From contig CAZLDQ010000023.1 in the NCBI GenBank assembly GCA_964558295.1, positions 1-40,519 of the forward strand: a stretch of 40,519 bases of DNA. The letters run 5' to 3'. Of the stretch, positions 1 to 7,538 are shown one piece after another. The stretch is from JBDKTH01 sp964558295. GTDB lineage: Bacteria; Planctomycetota; Planctomycetia; Pirellulales; Thermoguttaceae. The position numbers and the translations under genes are program-made. The first letter of the stretch is position 1; every line of letters starts with the position of its first letter. Below the pieces are notes generated by a model. The model had not been told where the DNA came from, did no database searches, and saw only the letters and a program-made list of their open reading frames with translations.

Positions 1-2
1 AA

Positions 3-488
3 GGCTTGTACGTGGAGAGCAGCTTCACGGTCACGGTCGCCGCGGTCAACGACGCACCCGTGGTAGAAGAGGGCCAGACGTTCTCGCTGCCGGAGAACAG
101 CTCGGTTGCGACTGTCGTGGGAACGGTTGTGGCTTCGGATGTGGATGCAGGCCAGACACTGACCTATTCGATCGTCGAAGGAAATGACGACGGGATATTT
201 GCAATCGATCCCACGTCTGGTCAGGTAACGGTGGTTGTTGGCGACTTGTTGGACTACGAGTCAATCAACAGCTATGCACTGAAAGTGCGTGTTACGGACG
301 ATGGAGACCCGGCTCTGTTTGACGAGGCGATCATTACAATCAACGTTACGGATGTGGAGGAGGTTGCGGCGACGGGCGGCGGGGAATTTTTCGCCGGTTC
401 GCCCCTCAGCAGTGGGCAGGCCTCAGGGGGCCAGAATTCCGTGGACTTGGTGTTTGGCGAAGAGGATTTCTGGCTCGACATGGAGTAG
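3..488 (+). CDS. Cadherin-repeat surface protein, 3' end only
   Basis: This is the C-terminal part of a larger exported adhesin-like protein; the reading frame is open to the left edge of the window, so the start lies outside. About 160 residues are visible. They contain one complete cadherin-like repeat with the usual calcium-site elements in order: a PEN motif after the DAPV linker, an SDVDAG-type segment, LDYE, VTDDGDP and NVTDVE. After the repeat there is a Gly/Ser-rich tail ending in an acidic DFWLDME. No PEP-CTERM or LPXTG-like sorting signal is present. Cadherin repeats in planctomycete proteins usually sit in very large secreted or cell-wall proteins; the role here (adhesion or surface layer) is inferred. 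The gene is followed by a strong hairpin at 522-556. Confidence 0.8.
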   Translation, partial: GLYVESSFTVTVAAVNDAPVVEEGQTFSLPENSSVATVVGTVVASDVDAGQTLTYSIVEGNDDGIFAIDPTSGQVTVVVGDLLDYESINSYALKVRVTDDGDPALFDEAIITINVTDVEEVAATGGGEFFAGSPLSSGQASGGQNSVDLVFGEEDFWLDME

Positions 489-521
489 GACACAACGCCG
501 CGGCAGCGGCAGAAGGGAAAA

Positions 522-562
522 CGGCGAGCGGAAGAAAAATCCCCTTCCGCTCGCCGATTTTG
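522..562. terminator. Probable bidirectional intrinsic terminator between convergent genes
   Basis: There is a perfect 13-bp inverted repeat (522-534 against 544-556) with a 9-nt AT-rich loop. A T-rich tract follows on the plus strand (557-565), and an A-rich tract precedes it on the left, which becomes a weaker T-tract for the minus-strand gene. It lies 34 bp after the stop of the cadherin gene and about 35 bp beyond the stop of the convergent BBP7 gene, so it can serve both. Confidence 0.75.
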
Positions 563-591
563 TTTGCACCGTCCTAAGTCTGATGCGTAGT

Positions 592-2151
592 TCAGAAATT
601 ATACTCGAACCCGAAGTTCATGCCCTGAGCCCAAAAGTCAGTGGTCTTGAAGTCGCACGCCGGCTGTTGTGCGCCGGTCGGACGCTCGCCATCGACGGCC
701 GGCAGGTTTACGTTGTAGTCGATCTGGTCTCCCGCCCGAACAACCTTACTCCAGTAGATGAGACTGTACCCGAACGTACATCGTAACCGCGAGGTGATGT
801 CGTAACCGAGGGTAAGCCCCAATTCCGGCATGACGGTGAAGCTGTCGTGCTGGTACGTGCCGATGTTTGTTGCCTGAGTAAGCAGGCCGGCGTGCGTTGT
901 TGAGACGGTTGAACCTTGCGTCTGCGTTGTGAGGCCGTCAATCGTGATCTTGCTGCGGGTGTTGCCCAGGGCCAGTTTGGTCAATAGTTCCATAGACCAA
1001 CGGTTATAACGGACCTGATTGACGAAACCGAATTCGAATCCATGGAACGTATTATCCGTTTTGAACCAGTCGGATTGGTCGATTTGCAGTCCGACCGGAT
1101 CAAGGGAACCTGTTCCAATGCGTATCCGGTGATCGGAGATCGACAACTCATCGCGCAGGGCGCTATAGCGGTAGCCGGCCAACACATCCATCTGATGATC
1201 GCAGTTCTGAAGGAGCGGACGTCTGAGCAGGACTTCCAATCCATAGAACTCGTTCTTCGCGCCGACGTTGACCCAGCCGTGCAGTTGATTGGGTTGGGCG
1301 AGGAGCCAGGAGCTATCCACACCGGTGCCACTGTCGAAGATCGGTCGCGCAAGAATCGAATTCGTAACCAGGCCCGACTCGAACCGCTCGCTGCTTTCGC
1401 CGATCATCGTGTAAGCGACCTCGACACTCGCATTTTTGCACGGATCGAGCCACCAGCCCAAGGTAAACCTTCCCCCCGAGCGGCTATCTCCACTGAGATT
1501 CTGATTGCCGAACAGGGTTTCTGTGGTAGATCGTGTGAGGATCCCCAGATCGGCCGGATTGGTACTGGTGGTCACTAGGGAGGGGACGGAGTAACCATCC
1601 AACCACCACAGGAGATACTCCCCCCGGAACCAAACACGATCATGCAATGGGTGAAGAAGAGGGTAGCAGTCACCACCGTAGCAACTGCCTGCTCCCCAGC
1701 AAGTTCCGCCAACGTAGTCATCGCCCGGCATTCCGCAGGCATCACAACCTCCTCCGGGGAGAGTTGCACCGGGGATCGCGTCAGTCGGGAGTCCGGGGCC
1801 GATTGGTTCGTAACTGAGTTCAGGAGACGGCTGGATGGCGTCTGACGACTGGTTTTGCGAGGGGGCCGGTGTTGGCAGAGAGCCCCCCTGTGCCGCAGGA
1901 GCCTTCGTGGCGGATGGTCCGTCGCCTGCATAGTTGGAGACATACGATGCCAGCGTCATCGTGTTGCCCGTGGTGAACCGGTTAGCAGAACTCGACACGC
2001 GACGTGTTGTCTGGCTGGTCTGGCCAGAGACATCAACCGGCGCCAATAGCCCCCCCAACAGCCCAAGAGCCATCAGGAGCTTGACGGCGGAGTTACCGGG
2101 AGTCCGTGCAATGAGATGGGCGGCGACCAAGGGGCGGACTGGTGTTGTCAT
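592..2151 (-). CDS. BBP7-family outer membrane beta-barrel protein
   Basis: This is a 519-residue secreted protein. A signal-peptide-like hydrophobic stretch (about residues 22-40, ending near VDVSGQ) is followed by a low-complexity Ser/Thr/Pro linker, a Cys/Gly-rich patch, and then a long region of alternating beta-strands that ends in aromatic NFGFEYNF, as expected for a barrel C-terminus. The entry motif WFRGEYLLWWLDG, the later FTLGWWLD and the LAGYRY strand are characteristic of the planctomycete BBP7 barrel family. The function (outer-membrane pore or structural protein) is inferred from the fold. An in-frame upstream ATG at 2232 exists, but the ATG at 2151 puts the signal peptide at the N-terminus. 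Convergent with the cadherin gene and divergent from the GGDEF gene. Confidence 0.75.
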   Translation of the reverse strand: MTTPVRPLVAAHLIARTPGNSAVKLLMALGLLGGLLAPVDVSGQTSQTTRRVSSSANRFTTGNTMTLASYVSNYAGDGPSATKAPAAQGGSLPTPAPSQNQSSDAIQPSPELSYEPIGPGLPTDAIPGATLPGGGCDACGMPGDDYVGGTCWGAGSCYGGDCYPLLHPLHDRVWFRGEYLLWWLDGYSVPSLVTTSTNPADLGILTRSTTETLFGNQNLSGDSRSGGRFTLGWWLDPCKNASVEVAYTMIGESSERFESGLVTNSILARPIFDSGTGVDSSWLLAQPNQLHGWVNVGAKNEFYGLEVLLRRPLLQNCDHQMDVLAGYRYSALRDELSISDHRIRIGTGSLDPVGLQIDQSDWFKTDNTFHGFEFGFVNQVRYNRWSMELLTKLALGNTRSKITIDGLTTQTQGSTVSTTHAGLLTQATNIGTYQHDSFTVMPELGLTLGYDITSRLRCTFGYSLIYWSKVVRAGDQIDYNVNLPAVDGERPTGAQQPACDFKTTDFWAQGMNFGFEYNF

Positions 2152-2467
2152 GGGTATCCATCGTGTGCATGTCTCCCCCCTGCACAGCGGCCGTTTATCG
2201 AAGAAAAGTACAGTAGTTGCCTTATCGGCCAAAGAGAGTATCGATCATGAAAGGTTTTCTGAATATGACGACGAAGACAACACCGCCGGGTGGGGCGATT
2301 TCCATTGTGGAAGGGGTTGGCATCCTAGCTCGGTGGAACGAATCGCAGGAAGCGTGACCTACATTTGTTGAGGGGCCAGATGGCCCCGAACTGGCAGTTG
2401 CGTCGGAAATCTTCCTCAGAGAGGAGGGAAGACTCCGGGCGTCGCTGCTGTTAATGCTCGTGGTGTA
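2152..2467. other. Divergent intergenic region between BBP7 and GGDEF genes
   Basis: No coding segment is convincing here. It contains a perfect 7-bp inverted repeat with a 2-nt loop (2372-2387), too tight and without a T-tract to be a normal terminator, so it could be an operator-like dyad. It must hold the promoters of both flanking genes; no clear -35/-10 pair could be assigned. Confidence 0.4.
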
Positions 2468-3808
2468 GTGGGAGTTGGTGTTGTGATCCTATATATCCTT
2501 GTGGTGGCAATCCTGAACATGACGATTGGGTTCGCCATGGCGGTGTATCTCGGGCGACGCGCCGAGCGTCTGTATTGTTCGGGAGAGCCCACGGCACTTG
2601 CCCCGTACCTGACGCCGATGGAAGGGACGGGGCAGGGCAAGGAATCGGTAGAAGAATCGGGGGGGGAGACCTCGCTATCAGCGGCGGATCTTTCCAAGGA
2701 CGTCTCGTCCAGCGGCGTGTCAAGGGTTCTCACCGAACCGCTCAGTCAGACATCGATCGACAATAAGTTGGCCGAAGTGTTGGAGCAGGAGAAGTCTCCT
2801 CGTGAAACATGCGTCCGTGATCTCCGAGACCAGGTTGAGCGATACCACGAAATGCTGGCCGGCTTTGATGACCGGCTGCGTAATCTCACTCGGGCTGCCA
2901 ACAAGGAGGAGGTCGGTTCCTGCCTGACCTCTCTATGTCAGGCGAACGAGGACTACTTGGGCTCGCGCGAGCGGGTTTGTGAAGTCTTTGAACAACTTTA
3001 CCGAGAGCAGAAGGGGGGGCAGGCGATTTGCGAGAGTGTCCAGGCTGCTATCCAGCGGCAGACCCAGCAGATTGTCGATACGAACGAGGCGATTCAACGG
3101 TTTGATTTCGACGCCGATCTCCAAGAAGGTTGTCGGCGACTGGTCAGCAAGACGAACAAACTGCTGGAAGTCAATGATCAGTTGCGCGACACGCTTGATG
3201 AGGCCTGGGTGGCGGTCGCTCGCGACGAGAACCGGCTCGAGTCGCTCGAAGAGGCCGACCGCACCGACCCGCTTACCGGTCTGGCCAATCGGACCGGATT
3301 GGAATCGGCTCTTGCCCAGTGGTGGAACCAGGAGTCTGAACACCAGCGGAAACTGACGTCGGCGATGATCGACGTTGACCATTTCGCCCAAGTCAACGAA
3401 CAATACGGGCATTTGGTGGGAAATCGGGTCCTGAAGGCGCTATCGCAATTACTGACTGCCGAAAGCAAGGAGCATATCGTTGCTGCCCGTTATGCCGGAC
3501 AGCGATTCGTGCTCTTGCTTGGCGATGTCGATGTGCGATTCACCGCGAATCTGGTCGAACGTATTCGGCAATTGGTTGAGATGACCCATCTGCGATGCGG
3601 CGACGAAGACATTCGTGTCACGATCAGTTGTGCCGTCACGGAAGTTCTGGCCGATGACACGCCGACAACCCTTTATGCCCGAAGTGAACAAACCCTCCAG
3701 GAGGCCAAACGCTACGGGCGGAACCGCACCTTCCTCCATGAAGGGAAATATCCGGCACCTGTCGTTCCTCCGGTCTTCTCCCTTGAGAAAAAGGATGTCG
3801 ACATCTAA
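2468..3808 (+). CDS. Membrane-anchored protein with degenerate GGDEF domain
   Basis: The 446-residue protein has one N-terminal transmembrane helix (about residues 3-27), a long helical/coiled-coil linker (about 90-265), and a C-terminal diguanylate-cyclase-like domain that starts at the DPLTGLANR motif (about 270) and runs to about 425. The substrate/metal segment MIDVDHFAQVNEQYGH is largely kept, but the signature GGDEF is AGQRF (residues 343-347) and no RxxD inhibitory site is present, so catalytic synthesis of c-di-GMP is unlikely. It may act as a nucleotide sensor or a scaffold. The GTG start is chosen because it keeps the membrane helix; no clear ribosome site precedes it. The stop overlaps the next gene by 14 bp, suggesting translational coupling with a PilZ protein. 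Confidence 0.8.
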   Translation: MGVGVVILYILVVAILNMTIGFAMAVYLGRRAERLYCSGEPTALAPYLTPMEGTGQGKESVEESGGETSLSAADLSKDVSSSGVSRVLTEPLSQTSIDNKLAEVLEQEKSPRETCVRDLRDQVERYHEMLAGFDDRLRNLTRAANKEEVGSCLTSLCQANEDYLGSRERVCEVFEQLYREQKGGQAICESVQAAIQRQTQQIVDTNEAIQRFDFDADLQEGCRRLVSKTNKLLEVNDQLRDTLDEAWVAVARDENRLESLEEADRTDPLTGLANRTGLESALAQWWNQESEHQRKLTSAMIDVDHFAQVNEQYGHLVGNRVLKALSQLLTAESKEHIVAARYAGQRFVLLLGDVDVRFTANLVERIRQLVEMTHLRCGDEDIRVTISCAVTEVLADDTPTTLYARSEQTLQEAKRYGRNRTFLHEGKYPAPVVPPVFSLEKKDVDI

Positions 3809-5276
3809 CGCCGATTCGATTCACGCTATTTCCTCACGTACCGAGACGGCGGCCTGCGACTCTTGGGCGGCGGGGGGCCAAGGTGAGACTGCCGGGTTGT
3901 TTCCGACCCCTTCGGCACGTCGTGATCCCTTGCGCCGACAACAAGCGATTGTGGCCATGGGACGCCGGGTCGTGGCGCCACCGAATGCGGACATTCTGTT
4001 GCACGACGCCGCTGCACTGATCGCCGAAGTGCTCGACGCGGAGATGTATCTGATCGCAGAACTCCTGCCGAGCAAGGAGGGGGTGAAGCAGACAATCGTT
4101 GCCCGGACGCTTGAAGGAGAGACGCCGTCCAAGGCCGTCTGCCAGACCTGCGATGACGCCCGGGGCTCGCTGGCGGGGTATGTCCTCCAGGTGGCTCATC
4201 CTGTGATCGTTCGTGAATTGTCCAAGGAAACGCGGTTTCAAGATGCTTGGCTTGGCAAACGCGGCCTTGTCAGCGCAGTTGCCGTCCCGCTAAAACTGCC
4301 GGATCGCGCTTTCGGTGTTCTAGCCGCCGGCTGCAAGCACGTTCATTGCTATGAGGCCGAAGACATCCTCTTTGCGGAGACCATTGCCCATCTGGTGACT
4401 GCGGCCCTTGCGCGTGTTGAGGCGGAACGTGCCCTGGATTCAGAACGCCAGTTCGCGATGAACGTGCTGCAGACGGTCGGCGCTCTGGTCTTGGTACTCG
4501 ATCCGCAGGGGCGAATTCGTCATATCAATCGGGCTTGTGAACGTGTAACCGGATTCACTCTTGCTGAACTGCGCGGGCGGTTGCTCTGGGATGCACTTGT
4601 CGCTCCTGGCGATATCAAGGTCTTTGAACAAATCCTCCAGAAACTCCAAGGCGGCATTTCTCCCGTTGAGTGTGAGGGGCTGCTTCTGACGAAACACGCT
4701 CACCAGCGAAATCTTGCCTGGTGCTACTCCACACTGGCGAACTCGCAGGGAGACATCCTTTCGATCATTGCCACAGGGATTGATATTACCGCACAGCGAA
4801 TGGCCGAGGAGCGAGCCGCTCGGGCCGAAGAAGCGGCTGCCAGGGCGCGAAGGGCGGTTCTCGACGACCGGGAGGCCTTGGGTAGCAAGCCATCGTCCGG
4901 CGAAACACCAACGAACAGCTCCTCCTCCATCCGGTCAACTCTCTCCTCTGCTCCTGAAGGGGGGAGTGGCCAGGAACGACGACGGCGACCGCGGCGCGCT
5001 TATCCCTATCGCCAATTGATTGCTCCGGTGGTCGAAGGAAGAACCCCTCTTGCTGGTGATTTCGTGGAAATCGAATGCAACGATATTGCCGCGGGAGGAT
5101 TCTCATACCTTGCCTCCCAACCGCCCCCCTCCAATACGCTTGTCGTTGCACTTGGAGTGGCACCCAAATTGACCTATCTCAATGCGGAGGTAGCGCATGT
5201 GACGCGTGTCAAGCAGGAGGACGGGCGGACCATGTACCTGATTGGTTGCGCTTACACGGGTCGAACCCAGGGGTAA
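3795..5276 (+). CDS. GAF-PAS-PilZ signalling protein
   Basis: This 493-residue cytoplasmic protein contains a GAF domain (about 50-200), a PAS domain (about 215-330, opening with FAMNVLQTVGALVLVLDPQG and containing HINRACERVTGF), an Ala/Glu-rich helical linker and a C-terminal PilZ domain (about 398-490). The PilZ signature is present: an arginine cluster RRPRRAYPYR and a DIAAGG segment, where the usual Ser of DxSxxG is Ala. PilZ domains bind c-di-GMP, so this is a likely effector or sensor. The ATG at 3795 overlaps the end of the GGDEF gene by 14 bp. A longer reading frame starts at 3615 inside the upstream gene but adds no domain. The output target is unknown. Confidence 0.78.
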   Translation: MSTSNADSIHAISSRTETAACDSWAAGGQGETAGLFPTPSARRDPLRRQQAIVAMGRRVVAPPNADILLHDAAALIAEVLDAEMYLIAELLPSKEGVKQTIVARTLEGETPSKAVCQTCDDARGSLAGYVLQVAHPVIVRELSKETRFQDAWLGKRGLVSAVAVPLKLPDRAFGVLAAGCKHVHCYEAEDILFAETIAHLVTAALARVEAERALDSERQFAMNVLQTVGALVLVLDPQGRIRHINRACERVTGFTLAELRGRLLWDALVAPGDIKVFEQILQKLQGGISPVECEGLLLTKHAHQRNLAWCYSTLANSQGDILSIIATGIDITAQRMAEERAARAEEAAARARRAVLDDREALGSKPSSGETPTNSSSSIRSTLSSAPEGGSGQERRRRPRRAYPYRQLIAPVVEGRTPLAGDFVEIECNDIAAGGFSYLASQPPPSNTLVVALGVAPKLTYLNAEVAHVTRVKQEDGRTMYLIGCAYTGRTQG

Positions 5277-5486
5277 ACTCCGGCCGGGCCGGGACGTCAG
5301 CCCGTTTGCCAGTCGATTGGCCCATCGTAATATTTCGATGCGGAGGGGTAGCACCAGTCTGCCCATTCACAGCGGGATTTTTGATGACAGAAGCAGAGTT
5401 GGTCAGTTATAATGGACATTCTGGGGGGCTTGGCCGAAATGCCAGCCAACCGAAAGGCCTCAAACGCGTCTTGGAGGAAAGGTACT

Positions 5487-6041
5487 GTGGCAACTCCCGG
5501 TGGTGATAAGCCTGATCTGCCCGATTTCAGCGATTTTGATCTGCCGACCGATGGCCTTTCTCCGCTGGAGGCTGACGCATTGTCGGATCTCCCCGATGGA
5601 GAGACGGGACCCAGTCCAGAGCCTTTGGGGGAGACTGCGCCGCTCGACTTGTCGGCCGATTTACCGGCGGAAGAGTCGCCGAGGGTGATTGGCACTTCGG
5701 AGCCCGCGGTGGAGAGTCCCGCATTGGTCGTGGATCAGGGGGGCGAGGCCGGCGCAGAAGCGGAAGAGGGCTCGAAGAAAAAGAAAAAGCCCGCCAAACG
5801 GAAGAAGGAAAAGAAAGCGACGGCAGGGGATGGAGCAGGCGTACTACAGAGGATTGGAAAGGCGAGCCCCTATACCGTGATGCTTGGATTGTCGCTCATT
5901 GCCTTGGTGATTGCCGTCATCTGCCTGGTGATGGAACTCGCCCGGTTCAACTACGATTTCAAGGCCCAGGAAATCAAGCAGCGTGCCGCCCTGACCACAC
6001 CGGTTCACTCGGCGCCTGTGAAAATGACGGCTGCGGCTTGA
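5487..6041 (+). CDS. Single-pass membrane protein, function unknown
   Basis: The predicted protein has 184 residues. The first ~95 are acidic and Pro/Asp/Leu-rich (repeated DLPDF-like elements), followed by a very basic Lys-rich patch (about 97-114), one transmembrane helix (about 129-153) and a short tail. The GTG at 5487 is preferred because a strong ribosome-binding site (GGAGGAAAGG, 5473-5482) precedes it; an ATG at 5412 in the same frame has no such site. The positive patch before the helix predicts an N-in topology. No family was recognised. The 3' end overlaps the convergent ketoacyl-synthase gene by 37 bp. Confidence 0.65.
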   Translation: MATPGGDKPDLPDFSDFDLPTDGLSPLEADALSDLPDGETGPSPEPLGETAPLDLSADLPAEESPRVIGTSEPAVESPALVVDQGGEAGAEAEEGSKKKKKPAKRKKEKKATAGDGAGVLQRIGKASPYTVMLGLSLIALVIAVICLVMELARFNYDFKAQEIKQRAALTTPVHSAPVKMTAAA

Positions 6042-7270
6042 CCGAATCTTGTCCAATTGATTGCCAGAGCCGTGGGACATGCGGATTCTCGCGGCTGACC
6101 GGCAATGACTTCTACAGGGCACTTCGGATCTGGTTGCTGATAGTTCCGTGTGGCTGGCACACGATGATTGGCGACGGCCAACACGCTGGCAGCCATTTCC
6201 ACCGCACCGCCCGCTGCGCCCAGATTGCCAAAGTAACTTCTCGGTGCTGTCACTGGAACGTTTGGCATACACTCATGGAGGACGCGGGCTTCGAGTTCGT
6301 CTTCCGCAATCGTGCTCGTTCCATGCGCGTTGACGTGGCCAATCTGGCGAGGCTCCAACGAGGCCTCGCCCAGGGCGGCCTGGATCGCTCGTTTGAGACC
6401 GACTCCCTGTAAGGGTTGGCCGTTGCGCGGTTCGCAGGTGGACGCACATCCCACGATGCGGGCCAGGATCCGTGCGCCGCGGGCTTCGGCATGCTGGCGG
6501 CTTTCCAAGACGAACGCGCCAGCCCCTTCGCCACAGACCTCTCCGTCACGGTTGGCATCAAAGGGTCTTACGACCTCGGCCGGATTGTCGCGACGTTGAG
6601 ACAACTGCCGAATGGCATAGTGGCATGACCAGTCAAAGGGGGTCATCTGCGAACTGGCTCCGCCCGCGAGCATTACATTGGCCGCGCCACGTTGAATCAC
6701 CCGTGCCGCCTCGATCACCGCTAGGAGGCTCGATACTTCCGCGTGATGAATTGTATTGTTCGGGCCCCGCGCATCGTGGGCGATCGACACGTGCGAGGCG
6801 ATCATGTTGGGGAGTACCTTGAGAAAACCCAGCGGGAATGCCGCTGCCATGCCCGCCGTTGCCCAGCGGCTGAAGTCAAACTGTCTGTTGACGATGCAAC
6901 TCCGGTATGGCCCTTCACTGTCTTCCACAGGATTGCTGATCCGATCGGCCCCCAGAATGACGCCGAATCGTTCGGGATCGACCGTCCCATCTTCGATTCC
7001 AGCATCGCGACAGGCTAGCACCGAGGCGGCAATGCCCAGTTGAGCGTCGCGGGACATTACCTTCAGGCTTTTGCGTTGCTTAACATACGCCCGTGGGTCG
7101 AAATCCTTGACTTCCGCGGCGATCTGGACGGGGAACCCTTCGGGATTGAACGTGGTAATGGGGCCCACTCCGCTTTGCCCGGCGCATAGCGAATCCCAGA
7201 AGAGTTGTTTGCCAATGCCGATGGGGCTGACCACTCCGACGCCCGTGATCACAACTTCTGCTAAGGGCAT
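6005..7270 (-). CDS. Beta-ketoacyl-ACP synthase homologue with altered active site
   Basis: The 421-residue thiolase-fold protein is of KAS I/II (FabF) type and length: N-terminal VVITGVGVVSPIG, a GPN segment (169-171), GGA (203-205), the PFDANRDGEVCGEGAG region (236-251) and VNAHGTST (313-320). The active-site cysteine position after GPN reads HHAE (Glu178 in place of Cys). The second catalytic histidine, normally in a GHL-type motif, is Asn349 (SYFGNLGAAGG). Only His316 of the Cys-His-His triad remains. It is therefore unlikely to condense acyl chains by the standard mechanism and resembles chain-length-factor-type partners, where Cys is replaced by Gln or Glu. No ACP or second KAS lies next to it. 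A lone specialised-lipid or pseudoenzyme role is inference. Confidence 0.8.
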   Translation of the reverse strand: MPLAEVVITGVGVVSPIGIGKQLFWDSLCAGQSGVGPITTFNPEGFPVQIAAEVKDFDPRAYVKQRKSLKVMSRDAQLGIAASVLACRDAGIEDGTVDPERFGVILGADRISNPVEDSEGPYRSCIVNRQFDFSRWATAGMAAAFPLGFLKVLPNMIASHVSIAHDARGPNNTIHHAEVSSLLAVIEAARVIQRGAANVMLAGGASSQMTPFDWSCHYAIRQLSQRRDNPAEVVRPFDANRDGEVCGEGAGAFVLESRQHAEARGARILARIVGCASTCEPRNGQPLQGVGLKRAIQAALGEASLEPRQIGHVNAHGTSTIAEDELEARVLHECMPNVPVTAPRSYFGNLGAAGGAVEMAASVLAVANHRVPATRNYQQPDPKCPVEVIAGQPRESACPTALAINWTRFGQAAAVIFTGAE

Positions 7271-7538
7271 TCGAATCCTTTTTATGGGGGGAACTGGTGG
7301 ACGTCGGCTCCATCAACTCGATCGATCGGTGGCCACGCCGATTTTGACTCGTCCAGCAGGCAATCGGGAACAGATCAAGCCCCCTGGATTTCCTGCTCTT
7401 CCTGATTTTCCTTTAGTGCCCCTGTTTTCGCAAGGGGACAATCGACGACGACCCGAGGCGGGTGTTGTGAAAGGTGTATTGATCAGGGGAAACGCACAAG
7501 CCTTCCCCCTGTGGTGTGGGTAGGCGATGAGCGGGGGG

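Noticed and set aside
7484..7511. Possible terminator after the YhaN-like gene
   Set aside because: A stem with one bulge is present, but no T-tract follows on the minus strand.
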